IMG/VR virus record: IMGVR_UViG_3300006802_000144
Coordinates: 1 to 48,510 of that record
DNA length: 48,510 bases
Source of the DNA: a virus
Strand: one strand, 5' to 3'
The stretch's first letter is position 1; each line of letters begins with the position of its first letter. The notes beneath the pieces are model-generated. The model had not been told where the DNA came from, ran no database searches, and worked only from the letters and a program-made list of their open reading frames with translations. The position numbers and the translations under genes were made by a program. Below, one piece after another: positions 40,391 to 48,463 of this stretch.

Positions 40391-40854
40391 TGCCCGTCTA
40401 CATGATCCGCGCGGGCGAAACTGGCCCGGTCAAGATTGGTCACGCCGGGGACCCGGAACAGCGTCGCAGCGAATTGCAGGTGGCCTATTGGGAACGCCTC
40501 GCGATCATTCGACTGTTCGTTGGCGGGATGGATGATGAGCGGGCACTTCACGTCCGGTTCTCGGCGCACTCAATCCGAGGCGAATGGTTTTCATTCGTTC
40601 CCGAGATGATGGAAGACGTTGGGCTTGAAGAAATTATCCGGGCGCCGGTAGCCAGCAAATATCCCCCCGAACTCAAGCGGGTACTGGAAACAGTCGGTGG
40701 GCCACTTAAGCTCGCCCGCGCCCTTGGTATCGGCGCTTCCGCCGTGACGCAGTGGACCCGAGTGCCGCCGCGCCATCTACCGCGCGTCGAGCGGATCACA
40801 GGTATCCCTGGCCGGGAGCTTCGGCCGGACCTGTATCCGAGGGACGCCGCATGA
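40390..40854 (+). CDS. GIY-YIG-type (T5orf172/MUG113) domain fused to YdaS-like HTH
   Basis: 154 aa. Residues 1-75 (VYMIRAGETGPVKIGHAGDP EQRRSELQVA, RALHVRFSAHSIRGEWFSF) are the MUG113/T5orf172 variant of GIY-YIG nucleases: VYxI...vKIG.a.....R...l, then a H-x-R-F and EWF end. Residues ~95-150 (GGPLKLARALGIGASAVTQW TRVPPRHLPRVERITGIPGR) are a YdaS/Cro-like HTH. It may be a DNA-targeted nuclease or a regulator using a decayed nuclease domain. Whether it cuts DNA is not shown. Follows cro with a TGATG overlap. Confidence 0.75.
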   Translation: MPVYMIRAGETGPVKIGHAGDPEQRRSELQVAYWERLAIIRLFVGGMDDERALHVRFSAHSIRGEWFSFVPEMMEDVGLEEIIRAPVASKYPPELKRVLETVGGPLKLARALGIGASAVTQWTRVPPRHLPRVERITGIPGRELRPDLYPRDAA

Positions 40855-40928
40855 TCTTCAACGCCATCCTCGCGGCCCTCGGGTCCCTCGGCATCGGCGC
40901 AATCCTGATCGTGTGGTTGGCGCTGTGA
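40851..40928 (+). CDS. 25-aa single-pass membrane peptide
   Basis: MIFNAILAALGSLGIGAILI followed by VWLAL, practically one hydrophobic helix. The start overlaps the previous stop (ATGA) and the stop overlaps the next GTG start. The two overlaps support real translation, but the role is unknown. Confidence 0.45.
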   Translation: MIFNAILAALGSLGIGAILIVWLAL

Positions 40929-41260
40929 ACCCGGCGCTGCTCGCCCTCGCCAAAGCCGGCACGCCATACGACGTGATGGCGGCGGAACTCGGCTTGTCGC
41001 GCGGGACCGTCGCCATGGCGGTCTATAGGGCGCGGAAGGCCGGCGTGGATATCCCGTATCGGGCCAAGCCGCGCGCGAAGGTCAATGGCCGGCTGTCGTT
41101 GCACCAAGTCGCGGAAATCTGCGTTCGGGCCCGGCATGGCCAGAAGGTGAAGGTGATTGCCGAGACGATGGGTTTGCCGGTCGGGACCGTCGCAACGCGG
41201 ATGGCGATGCTGCGGGCCGAGGGGCGGTTGGAATACCGCAACAATGTGAGCGGCCGGTGA
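40925..41260 (+). CDS. Small DNA-binding protein with two HTH segments
   Basis: 111 aa from GTG 40925 (GTGA overlap). Two similar halves: TPYDVMAAELGLSRGTVAMA VYRARKAG and KVKVIAETMGLPVGTVATRM AMLRAEG, each a sigma-region-4/HTH-like helix pair ending with an R-A-x-G. A Lys/Arg linker lies between. Probably a transcription regulator of the early operon; target unknown. Confidence 0.68.
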   Translation: MNPALLALAKAGTPYDVMAAELGLSRGTVAMAVYRARKAGVDIPYRAKPRAKVNGRLSLHQVAEICVRARHGQKVKVIAETMGLPVGTVATRMAMLRAEGRLEYRNNVSGR

Positions 41261-41415
41261 TAACGGTTGCCGCCCTGTATTGGCCCCGCACGCGCAAAGC
41301 CAGCGCGACCGCTGCACAGGCGCGGGCGATGAAGGCGGCTGGCGTTCGTGTGGCTGAGATCGCGCGGCGGCTGGCGGTGCCGACTTCGACCGTGCGGCGT
41401 TGGGTGCGGTCATGA
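41257..41415 (+). CDS. 52-aa HTH protein (resolvase-type HTH)
   Basis: GTG 41257 in GTGA overlap. ARAMKAAGVRVAEIARRLAV PTSTVRRWVRS is a clear Hin/IS30-type helix-turn-helix (G-V-x-x-x-x-I-A-R-x-L-x-V-x-x-x-T-V-x-R-W-V). No catalytic domain. Likely a small regulator or a DNA-binding partner of other early proteins. Confidence 0.6.
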   Translation: MITVAALYWPRTRKASATAAQARAMKAAGVRVAEIARRLAVPTSTVRRWVRS

Positions 41416-41633
41416 CGAATAGCCGGGATGTTTTGCACACAAGAGTCCAGGCTTCGGCACTGGATGCCCGTTGTGAGCAGGCTCGGGACCCGGCTACGGC
41501 CGGCGTGCGCGTCATGGTGGCGGTGCGTCGGTCCCTTATCCCCGCGCGCACGGGGGGTTATCCGCGCGCAGTTTCTCCCCGATCAACTACGCCGGCCGGG
41601 TTCGCTCGGCCGGCGGATTTTTGGGGCGGATGA
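41412..41633 (+). CDS. Hypothetical ORF, doubtful
   Basis: 73-codon frame (MTNSRDVLHTRVQASALDAR...) coupled to the previous stop by ATGA. Its 3' third runs through the terminator hairpin at 41590-41615. Composition is Arg/Ala/Thr-rich without motif. It could be a short real gene or just the 3' leader of the helicase gene. Confidence 0.35.
   Translation: MTNSRDVLHTRVQASALDARCEQARDPATAGVRVMVAVRRSLIPARTGGYPRAVSPRSTTPAGFARPADFWGG
41590..41622 (+). terminator. Rho-independent terminator/attenuator before helicase gene
   Basis: CGCCGGCCG (41590-41598) pairs with CGGCCGGCG (41607-41615), perfect 9 bp with an 8-nt loop, followed by GATTTTT. This is a textbook terminator lying in the middle of the rightward operon, 50 nt before the helicase start. 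It may be attenuated or antiterminated to control replication genes. A GCGCGC dyad upstream (~41546-41571) could form a competing hairpin. Confidence 0.75.
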
Positions 41634-41670
41634 AGCGGGGGTAACCCGCGCATGATCGGAAGGATGAACG

Positions 41671-42099
41671 ATGGACGACTACCTACAATTCCTGGCCGAA
41701 CGAACGCAGACCGGGACCCGCGACGGGTTCCGCCCGACGTTCTTCCCGCCAGCGATGAAGGACTTTCAGTGCGACCTCACGGAATGGGCCGTTGAAATGG
41801 GCCGGGCCGCACTGTTGGAGGATTGCGGTCTCGGCAAGACCATCCAGCAGCTTACATGGGCTGAGAACGTGGTCCGACACACCAACGGGCGCGTTCTGGT
41901 CATGGCGCCACTGGCGGTCACGGAACAGACCGTGCGAGAGGCGGAAAAGTTCGGGATCGAGGTGCATAACTGCCGCGATGGTATCCCCCGGCCGGGCGTG
42001 AACATCACCAACTATGAGCGGCTCCATCTGTTCGACGCCAACGATTACGTCGGCGCCGTGTGCGATGAAAGCTCAATCCTCAAATCGTTCGATGGCTAA
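41671..42099 (+). CDS. SF2 (SNF2-like) helicase, N-terminal part, ends at in-frame TAA
   Basis: 142 aa with GGAAGGA upstream. Contains Walker A EDCGLGKTIQQL (~51), ITNYERLHLF and motif II AVCDESSILKSFDG (~132). In intact relatives the sequence continues right after SILKxxDG with a basic K/R. Here the next codon is TAA (42097-42099) and the downstream frame continues uninterrupted to 43068. So the gene was one helicase of ~465 aa; one base change (for example AAA to TAA) explains the break. Paired with the methyltransferase downstream, a combination common in phages. Confidence 0.78.
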   Translation: MDDYLQFLAERTQTGTRDGFRPTFFPPAMKDFQCDLTEWAVEMGRAALLEDCGLGKTIQQLTWAENVVRHTNGRVLVMAPLAVTEQTVREAEKFGIEVHNCRDGIPRPGVNITNYERLHLFDANDYVGAVCDESSILKSFDG

Positions 42100-42123
42100 C
42101 GCCGGCAGGATATCACTGCTTTC

Positions 42124-43068
42124 ATGCGGAAGATCCGATATCGGTTGCTATGCACCGCGACCGCCGCGCCGAACGAATACACCGAACTCGGCACGTCATC
42201 CGAGGCGCTCGGGTATCTCGGCTACATGGACATGCTTTCCCGGTTCTTTAAGAACAATCAGGGGAACAGCATCAAGCCGAATGTGATCCGCCATCGCGGC
42301 AAGAACTTCCAACAGCTAGACGACAACGCGAAGTGGCGGTTCAAAGGCCATGCCGAGGGACCATTCTGGAAATGGGTTTGCTCATGGGCACGGGCCGTTC
42401 GCCGTCCCTCCGATATCGGGTTTGCGGACGATGGGTTCATTCTCCCGCCGCTGATCGAAAATCAGCATCAGGTTGCGGTCGATCGCCCGCCGTCCGGGAT
42501 GCTGTTCACCCTACCCGCCGTTGGCCTTGCCGAACAACGTGACGAACGGCGCAGGACCATCCGCGATCGGTGCGAGAAGGCCGCGTCATTGGTGACGGAC
42601 ACCGGGCAGCCTGCCGTCGTGTGGTGCCAGTTGAACGACGAAGGCGATATCCTGGAGGACCTGATCCGCGATTGCGTCCAGGTGTCCGGCAAGGACAGCG
42701 ACGACGCGAAGGTTGAGAAGTTCAACGCCTTCCTGGATGGAGAGGCTCGGGTCCTGGTCACAAAAGGGAGGATCGGGGCATGGGGCATGAATTTCCAACA
42801 CTGCGCTCACTCGGTCTCGTTCCCGACGCACTCGTTCGAGGAATACTATCAGGGCATCCGGCGGTTCTATCGGTTCGGGCAAACCCGATCGGTCGTGTCC
42901 GATATCGTAACCACCGAGGGGGAGAAGTCCATCCTCGCCAACCTCCAACGCAAGGCCCTCGCGGCCGATAAGATGTTCAACGATCTGGTGGCGTATATGA
43001 ATGACGCCATCGCGGTCGATCGCTCAATCGAGTTCACAAAGAATGAGGAATTGCCGGCATGGCTGTAA
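42124..43068 (+). CDS. SF2 (SNF2-like) helicase, C-terminal part, after in-frame TAA
   Basis: 314 aa from ATG 42124, in the same frame as 41671-42099 and separated only by TAA plus eight codons (CGC CGG CAG GAT ATC ...). It carries the rest of the helicase: RYRLLCTATAAPNEYTELGT (motif III), PAVVWCQLNDEGDILEDLI, EARVLVTKGRIGAWGMNFQHC and YYQGIRRFYRFGQTRSVVSD (motif VI, QxxRRfyRFGQ). The C-terminus is complete. It probably is part of a damaged or recoded gene rather than an independent protein, although the two halves could in principle be translated separately. Confidence 0.75.
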   Translation: MRKIRYRLLCTATAAPNEYTELGTSSEALGYLGYMDMLSRFFKNNQGNSIKPNVIRHRGKNFQQLDDNAKWRFKGHAEGPFWKWVCSWARAVRRPSDIGFADDGFILPPLIENQHQVAVDRPPSGMLFTLPAVGLAEQRDERRRTIRDRCEKAASLVTDTGQPAVVWCQLNDEGDILEDLIRDCVQVSGKDSDDAKVEKFNAFLDGEARVLVTKGRIGAWGMNFQHCAHSVSFPTHSFEEYYQGIRRFYRFGQTRSVVSDIVTTEGEKSILANLQRKALAADKMFNDLVAYMNDAIAVDRSIEFTKNEELPAWL

Positions 43069-44054
43069 TCGACCAAGTTATCAGCGACCGCTTTGCTATT
43101 TACAACGGCGATTGCGTGGAAGTTATGGCGCGTATTCCAGACAAAAAGGTTGCGCTATCAATACATTCACCGCCATTTGGCGGCTTATTCCAATACAGTT
43201 CTTCTGACCGGGACCTTTCCAACTGCCTAGACTATGACGAGTTCTTCCGACACTACGAGTTCGTCATCCGGGAGATGGCCCGCATCACCATGCCGGGTCG
43301 CATGAGCGCCGTCCACTGCATGGACGTGCCCACCGGCAACACGGGCACCGATGGCTACATCGACTTCCCCGGCGATATCATCCGACTGCACCAGCGCCTC
43401 GGGTGGACCTACGCCGCACGCCGGGCCATCTGGAAAGAGCCGTTGGCAGTGCGGTTGCGGACCATGGCGAAGAACCTGGCACACGCGACCATCGTGGAGG
43501 ACAGCGCAAAGGCCGGAGTGGCGGGTGCGGACTATCTGTTGGTATTCCGCCGGGCCGGCGAAAACGCGGTGCCGATCGCACATCCGGTGGGGCTGTTGGA
43601 CTATGCCGGCGAACGCAAGCCGCCTGTGGAGGTTTTGAAGTATCGCGGGTGGACCGGGAACCAGATTGAGAACCGCTATTCTCACTGGATATGGAGACAG
43701 TATGCGTCGTCGTTCTGGGACGATATCCGCATCGGCCGGGTCCTGCCGTTCCACGACGCGCGCGACGATCAGGACGAAAAGCACGTTCATCCGCTGCAAC
43801 TGGACGTGATCGACCGCGCAACCGTCCTATGGTCCAACCCCGGCGAAACGGTCCTTACTCCGTTCATGGGTGTGGGATCCGAAGTGTTCTCCCCGGTGCG
43901 GATGGGGCGCAAGGGCATCGGCATTGAGTTGAAGCCCAGCTATTTCCGGCAAGCGGTCAAGAACATGGCGCAGGTTGATGCGCCGCCGTCCGAGACGTTG
44001 GAATTGGAGTTTGATCCCAACGCGTTCCCGTCGATGGATGTGGAGGCCGCATGA
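43059..44054 (+). CDS. DNA methyltransferase (N4/N6, PF01555)
   Basis: 331 aa. Modifies adenine or cytosine of DNA. Motif IV reads SIHSPPFGGL (~37), motif I NPGETVLTPFMGVGSEVF (~262-277, FMGVGS), and IGIELKPSYFRQAV follows as the X/I helix. The order IV...I is that of beta-class N4/N6 enzymes. It starts 10 nt before the helicase stop, so the two genes are co-translated. It may protect phage DNA from restriction or mark origin DNA. No specific target sequence can be read. Confidence 0.9.
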   Translation: MAVIDQVISDRFAIYNGDCVEVMARIPDKKVALSIHSPPFGGLFQYSSSDRDLSNCLDYDEFFRHYEFVIREMARITMPGRMSAVHCMDVPTGNTGTDGYIDFPGDIIRLHQRLGWTYAARRAIWKEPLAVRLRTMAKNLAHATIVEDSAKAGVAGADYLLVFRRAGENAVPIAHPVGLLDYAGERKPPVEVLKYRGWTGNQIENRYSHWIWRQYASSFWDDIRIGRVLPFHDARDDQDEKHVHPLQLDVIDRATVLWSNPGETVLTPFMGVGSEVFSPVRMGRKGIGIELKPSYFRQAVKNMAQVDAPPSETLELEFDPNAFPSMDVEAA

Positions 44055-44389
44055 CCCTGCTACAGCGCCGCACCCTCACCTACCTCGCCACGGTGGACAG
44101 CGCGACGCCGGCTGATATCAGGCCGGTCGGGCCGTTTTGGAATGACGGATCAGCCAGAGATCATATGCGCGGCCTAATCGCCAACGGCCACGCGCGCAAC
44201 ATCTCCACCACCCGCCGTTGCCTCTACCGCATCACCCTAGCCGGCCGCCAAGCCATCGCACCGCCGTTGGTGTGCGTTGCGTGGGAGGACGGCCAGAGCG
44301 CGCCACTCAAGCCCGCTACGGCCGAGGCTTTGCGGGTTCGGTTGGAGGCGGAGATGGGGCCGGGGACGCATTGGTTTGTTACGTCCTAA
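44051..44389 (+). CDS. Small winged-helix-like protein
   Basis: 112 aa, ATGA overlap. LLQRRTLTYLATVDSATPAD IRPV, DHMRGLIANGHARNISTTRR CLYRITLAGRQAI resembles a winged-helix reader: helices, recognition segment and a beta wing ending Y-R-I-T-xxG. A DNA-binding regulator is likely. It ends in a Thr/Ser-rich tail. Confidence 0.62.
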   Translation: MTLLQRRTLTYLATVDSATPADIRPVGPFWNDGSARDHMRGLIANGHARNISTTRRCLYRITLAGRQAIAPPLVCVAWEDGQSAPLKPATAEALRVRLEAEMGPGTHWFVTS

Positions 44390-44406
44390 CCAAGTCAGGG
44401 GAAGCC

Positions 44407-44607
44407 GTGAAGGTCGAATACACCCCCGATCTGGCCCAACAAATAGACCCACGCGGCAACCTTGTCCGCGTGGGTGCCAGCCACATCGAGGTCACCATCG
44501 ACCCGACGGTAATGGATGGATGGGTGGAAATTGATACCGACGGAGTTGGCGTGTCCGTCAATTCGGCAACATGGGACAGTATTATTGAGGCCGTGGAGCG
44601 AAAATGA
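44407..44607 (+). CDS. Small hypothetical protein
   Basis: 66 aa from GTG 44407 with AGGGGAA upstream. MKVEYTPDLAQQIDPRGNLV RVGASHIEVTIDPTVMDGWV is beta-rich and acidic. Unassigned. It follows the winged-helix gene with an 18-nt gap. Confidence 0.55.
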   Translation: MKVEYTPDLAQQIDPRGNLVRVGASHIEVTIDPTVMDGWVEIDTDGVGVSVNSATWDSIIEAVERK

Positions 44608-44628
44608 ACATCCCTAGGCGGCAAAACA

Positions 44629-44877
44629 TTGAGGATACAGCTATCCGACAAGATAGATAACGCCCGCCACGGCACATCCTCATACGGCCCCATCGTCATG
44701 GACAACCCGACCCGCGATCCGTCCGGGGCGATGTGGGCACGTTTGCGGATTGCCGATGCCGCGTTCGTCCTTTGGGTCGACGACGACCGCCCGGCGCAAT
44801 GGTGGGGCCTGATTGACCTTCCATCCGGCACGCATCTTGCGCGCATTAATACGAAAACATGGGTGCTTCAATGGTAG
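44629..44877 (+). CDS. Small hypothetical protein
   Basis: 82 aa from TTG 44629 with AGGCGG 7 nt upstream. ARLRIADAAFVLWVDDDRPA QWWGLIDLPSGTHLAR is beta-rich and aromatic. The coding frame overlaps the helicase start. Composition is slightly AT-richer than the surroundings. No recognised family. Confidence 0.5.
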   Translation: MRIQLSDKIDNARHGTSSYGPIVMDNPTRDPSGAMWARLRIADAAFVLWVDDDRPAQWWGLIDLPSGTHLARINTKTWVLQW

Positions 44878-46433
44878 AGTTGAGGGACTATCAGAACGAT
44901 CTTGTGACCGGCATTCGGTCAGCGTTCACACGATCCCGCCGCGTGTTGGCCGTCAGCCCTACGGGATCTGGCAAGACCGTCGTGTTTAGCTACGTCACCA
45001 AGGGCGCGGAGGCGAAGGGCAACAGCGTCATCCTGTGCGCCCACCGATCGGAGATCGTGGACCAGATCAGCAAGTCTCTCGATCGGTTTGGCGTTCGGCA
45101 CGGTCGCATTCAGCCGCGACACGCCATGGCCACCGCTAACTGTCACGTTGCCATGGTCCAAACGCTCGGGAACCGGCTGGACAAAATACCGGCGCCTCGG
45201 TTGCTGGTAGTCGATGAAAGCCACCACTGCGTGAGTGCGACGTATTCTAAAATCCTGGAAGCGTGGCCCGATACCAAGGTCCTCGGCGTCACGGCCACCC
45301 CGAAGCGACTGGACGGAAAGGGCCTCGGGAAGTGGTTTGACGAAATGGTGATCGGCCCCACTCCGGCCGAACTGATCAAGGGCGGATATCTGGCAGGATA
45401 CCAGTATCTGGCGCCGCCAAGCGATCTTGACCTTGACGGGATCAAAAGCCGGGCCGGCGATTTCGCTATCGACGCAATCGTTGAGGCAGTCGAGAAATCC
45501 ACAATCATGGGTGACGCCGTAAAGCATTACCAGGAATACCTACACGGGCGGCCCGCTATCGCTTTTTGCGTCACCGTCGCACATGCTCAGATGGTTGCCG
45601 AAAAATTCCGACAGGCAGGATACCGCGCCGCATCGGTCGACGGCACGATGGACAAAGAAACGCGGGCCGAACGCATGGCCGGTATCGGAAATGGCGAGTA
45701 TCAGGTTCTCACGTCCTGCGAACTGATAAGTGAAGGCGTCGATATTCCGGTTGTGTCCGGGGCTATCCTTATGCGCCCCACCAAATCGCTTTCGATGCAC
45801 TTACAGCAGGTCGGGCGCGTGCTACGGCCAAAGTCGGACGGATCGCAAGCCGTTATTATTGATCATGTCGGGAATTTTGAACGTCATGGACTGCCCGACG
45901 CGGGACGCATTTGGTCTCTCGCTGACCAGCAGAAGACCATCACGCCGAAAACCGTGACATGCGATGCGTGTTACAAGGTGTTTTCGTCCGACAACCCGAA
46001 GTGGAAGGATGACGCGATTTGTCCGGCCGATCCGGAGGGCAAGGAAGACATTGAGCTACTGACGATTGCCAAACGGTATGACAAAGCCGGGAAAATAGAC
46101 GACCGGCTTGCGGAAGCTGTTGGCTACGCTGCCACTTCAGAACGGACCATAGAATGCGCTCTACTTCCGGCCGGAGGATCCCCGAAACTGATACCTGATC
46201 AGGTCGAGGGAACACTCGAGATTGTCGACCCCAGACCAGAATGGGCGCGCGGTTCCAACATCGCGGCGGACCCGCTATCGTCATTCATGTTTCTTGCCGA
46301 GACCGAGGATCAGCTAAGGGAGGTCGCGCGGATGAGGCGGTATCATCCCAAGTGGGTCAAGCGCGTGCTGGCCGCGAAGTCAGAAAGCGCGGCCAAGCTT
46401 GCGGATCAAGAACGCATCCGGTTCGGCGAATGA
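44871..46433 (+). CDS. SF2 DNA helicase (Res/DEAD family)
   Basis: 520 aa from ATG 44871 (MVELRDYQ; ATG 44859 also in frame). Walker A SPTGSGKTVVFSYV (~30), motif II VVDESHHC (~114), motif III VTATPKR, and the C-terminal helicase domain with LTSCELISEGVDIP and LQQVGRVLRPKSDG (motif VI). A Cys cluster (VTCDACYKVF) after the helicase core suggests a zinc finger. It unwinds or translocates on DNA, probably in replication or recombination. Most likely the main phage replication-associated SF2 helicase, since the other SF2 gene is broken. Confidence 0.9.
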   Translation: MVELRDYQNDLVTGIRSAFTRSRRVLAVSPTGSGKTVVFSYVTKGAEAKGNSVILCAHRSEIVDQISKSLDRFGVRHGRIQPRHAMATANCHVAMVQTLGNRLDKIPAPRLLVVDESHHCVSATYSKILEAWPDTKVLGVTATPKRLDGKGLGKWFDEMVIGPTPAELIKGGYLAGYQYLAPPSDLDLDGIKSRAGDFAIDAIVEAVEKSTIMGDAVKHYQEYLHGRPAIAFCVTVAHAQMVAEKFRQAGYRAASVDGTMDKETRAERMAGIGNGEYQVLTSCELISEGVDIPVVSGAILMRPTKSLSMHLQQVGRVLRPKSDGSQAVIIDHVGNFERHGLPDAGRIWSLADQQKTITPKTVTCDACYKVFSSDNPKWKDDAICPADPEGKEDIELLTIAKRYDKAGKIDDRLAEAVGYAATSERTIECALLPAGGSPKLIPDQVEGTLEIVDPRPEWARGSNIAADPLSSFMFLAETEDQLREVARMRRYHPKWVKRVLAAKSESAAKLADQERIRFGE

Positions 46434-46744
46434 CCGAGACCGCAGACGTTACCGTTCCCGCGCTGGTAGCTCTGACTGCCCTGCCAGGTGCCATGTTCTG
46501 GCGGCAAAACACGGGCACATTCAGGACCATGGACGGCAAGCGCGTGGTCAAGGTCTCAGCTGATGGTATAGCCGATATCATGGGCTGCTATTGCGGCAAG
46601 GCGGTGGCCGTCGAAACCAAGACCGAAAGCGGGAGCCTGCTCCCGTCTCAAAAGCGGTTCCGCAAAGCGTGGCTTAGATCAGGCGGCGTCTACATCATCG
46701 CCCTGTCCGCACAATCAGCCGTGGAACAGGTCACGGCGCTATGA
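46430..46744 (+). CDS. VRR-NUC-type endonuclease
   Basis: 104 aa, ATGA overlap. FWRQNTGTFRTMDGKRVVKV, DGIADIMGCYCGKAVAVETK TESGSLLPSQKRF (D...ExK with Glu ~62 and Lys ~64) and GGVYIIALSAQSAVEQV match the compact VRR-NUC/Holliday-junction-resolvase-like fold. It probably resolves or trims recombination and replication intermediates. It lies between the SF2 helicase and the replicative helicase. Confidence 0.85.
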   Translation: MTETADVTVPALVALTALPGAMFWRQNTGTFRTMDGKRVVKVSADGIADIMGCYCGKAVAVETKTESGSLLPSQKRFRKAWLRSGGVYIIALSAQSAVEQVTAL

Positions 46745-47004
46745 GCTACGCCGACCACTGGCGGGAGCATGTCCTGCCCAGGTGCCATCTGACGGCCCGA
46801 TGGTTGGCGATAGGCGTCGTTTATGGGCACGGTCCCACGCTGCACCCGATCTGCTTTTCAGACGCCATTGATCAAACCATGGCGTTCGCCATGAAGTGGG
46901 GCGCGCATCGGCTGACCGATCCGGTGTTCCGCGACTTGGAAGAACACCTGGCCGCCTACATCCTATCCACCATCGACCAGCTAGAGGCACGCAATGTCCG
47001 GTAA
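46741..47004 (+). CDS. Small hypothetical protein
   Basis: 87 aa, ATGA overlap. MSYADHWREHVLPRCHLTAR WLAIGVVYGHGPTLHPICFS and a helical MAFAMKWGAHRLTDPVFRDL EEHLAAYI. No recognised domain. It overlaps the start of the D5/P4-like gene, suggesting coupling and perhaps a role in helicase loading, which is speculation from position. Confidence 0.6.
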   Translation: MSYADHWREHVLPRCHLTARWLAIGVVYGHGPTLHPICFSDAIDQTMAFAMKWGAHRLTDPVFRDLEEHLAAYILSTIDQLEARNVR

Positions 47005-48463
47005 CTTTTTCAGCCTGCCCACCGTCACGTTCCCGGCGGTCATCAATGGCCACGATGAACCGCCGCTACCGGCTGATGAAAGCGACTACGGACAGATCAA
47101 CGAGAAAACAGGTGGCAAGCCCGTCGTCGAAATCATTCCCCCCGAATTTGCGGACGATGCCCTAGCCCTCAATTTCTCGGCCGCATACGGCGACGTGGCG
47201 CGCTATGTGGACGGTTGGGGCCGGTGGTTCCTGTGGGACGGCAAGGTGTGGAAGCATGATGATACCCTGCGCGTGCGGGACGTGTGTCGCCGGACATGCC
47301 GATCATATGCGGTCAACGCGCCGCCAAGCGTCCAGAAGTCGGTGACCAGCGCGAAGACCATTCGCGCGGTCGAGATGCTCGCACAGGCCGATCGGAGGCA
47401 CGCGGCGACCGTCAACCAATGGGACGCCGATCCGTGGCTTCTAAACACGCCAGACGGCATTGTGGACCTGCGGACTGGGCAAACGTTGCCTCACGATCCG
47501 GCGGCGCATATGACCAAAATCACGACCGTTTCGCCGGGAGGTGAATGCCCCATGTGGCTCTCATTCCTCGATCGGGTGACCGGAGGCGATGCGTCTTTGG
47601 TAGCCTATCTCCAACGCGTGTGTGGCTACGCCTTGACCGGGATCACGCGGGAACACGCTATGTGGTTTGCCTACGGGACGGGCCGGAACGGCAAGGGCGT
47701 GTTCCTCAATACCGTGGTCTCCATCCTCGGTGATTACGCCATGACGGCCGATCCGGACACCTTCACGGCCAACGGTGCGGGAAAGCATCTGACCGTCCTG
47801 GCACGGCTACAGGGCGCGCGGCTGGTAGTGGCACAAGAAACCGAGGAAGGCGTCCCATGGGCGGAAGCGCGGATTAAGTCCATCACGGGCGGCGACCCGA
47901 TCACGGCCAATTTCATGCGGCAGGATCATTTTACGTTCATCCCGCAGTTTAAGCTGTTCATGGCCGGCAACCACAAACCCGGCCTTCGCGCGGTCGATGA
48001 AGCCATTCGGGCGCGGTTTAATCTGGTGCCGTTCGAGGTCACAATCCGGCCGGAAGAACGCGACCCGGCACTGTCCGAAAAGCTACTTTCCGAGGCACCC
48101 GGCATCCTCGCGTGGATGATGGCCGGTTGCCACGACTGGCAGCACGTCCGACTAACACCGCCGCCGCGTGTCAGAAATGCGACGGACTCATATTTCGAGA
48201 ATGAAGACATATTTTCCCAATGGATGGCGGAGTGCTGCAAGACCGGAAAAGAGAACCATAGCGCGGGTTCTACGGCGCTTTATAAGTCCTGGAAAGCATG
48301 GGCTGTGGCATCCGGAGAACCCCCAATTTCGCAAAAGAGATTCTCCCAAATGCTTGAAGGAAAAGGGTTTAAGGCCGTCAAGTCGCATGGCGTGATGGAA
48401 TTTCGGGGGATATCACTGCCCGTGCCGACATCCTTCCATGAACCAGACAGCGACCGCTTTTGA
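46994..48463 (+). CDS. D5/P4-type replicative helicase (SF3), primase C-terminal domain
   Basis: 489 aa. N-terminal D5-like region (VDGWGRWFLWDGKVWKHDDT, WDADPWLLNTPDGIVDLRTG) and an SF3 helicase with FAYGTGRNGKGVFLNTVVSI (Walker A, ~226), RLVVAQETEEGVPW (Walker B-like), KSITGGDPITANFMRQDHF and FKLFMAGNHKP (motif C). The C-terminal winged-helix part (SQKRFSQMLEGKGFKAV) ends the protein. There is no visible AEP primase domain, so primase activity is not supported here. It probably unwinds the phage origin. Last complete gene in the window. Confidence 0.92.
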   Translation: MSGNFFSLPTVTFPAVINGHDEPPLPADESDYGQINEKTGGKPVVEIIPPEFADDALALNFSAAYGDVARYVDGWGRWFLWDGKVWKHDDTLRVRDVCRRTCRSYAVNAPPSVQKSVTSAKTIRAVEMLAQADRRHAATVNQWDADPWLLNTPDGIVDLRTGQTLPHDPAAHMTKITTVSPGGECPMWLSFLDRVTGGDASLVAYLQRVCGYALTGITREHAMWFAYGTGRNGKGVFLNTVVSILGDYAMTADPDTFTANGAGKHLTVLARLQGARLVVAQETEEGVPWAEARIKSITGGDPITANFMRQDHFTFIPQFKLFMAGNHKPGLRAVDEAIRARFNLVPFEVTIRPEERDPALSEKLLSEAPGILAWMMAGCHDWQHVRLTPPPRVRNATDSYFENEDIFSQWMAECCKTGKENHSAGSTALYKSWKAWAVASGEPPISQKRFSQMLEGKGFKAVKSHGVMEFRGISLPVPTSFHEPDSDRF

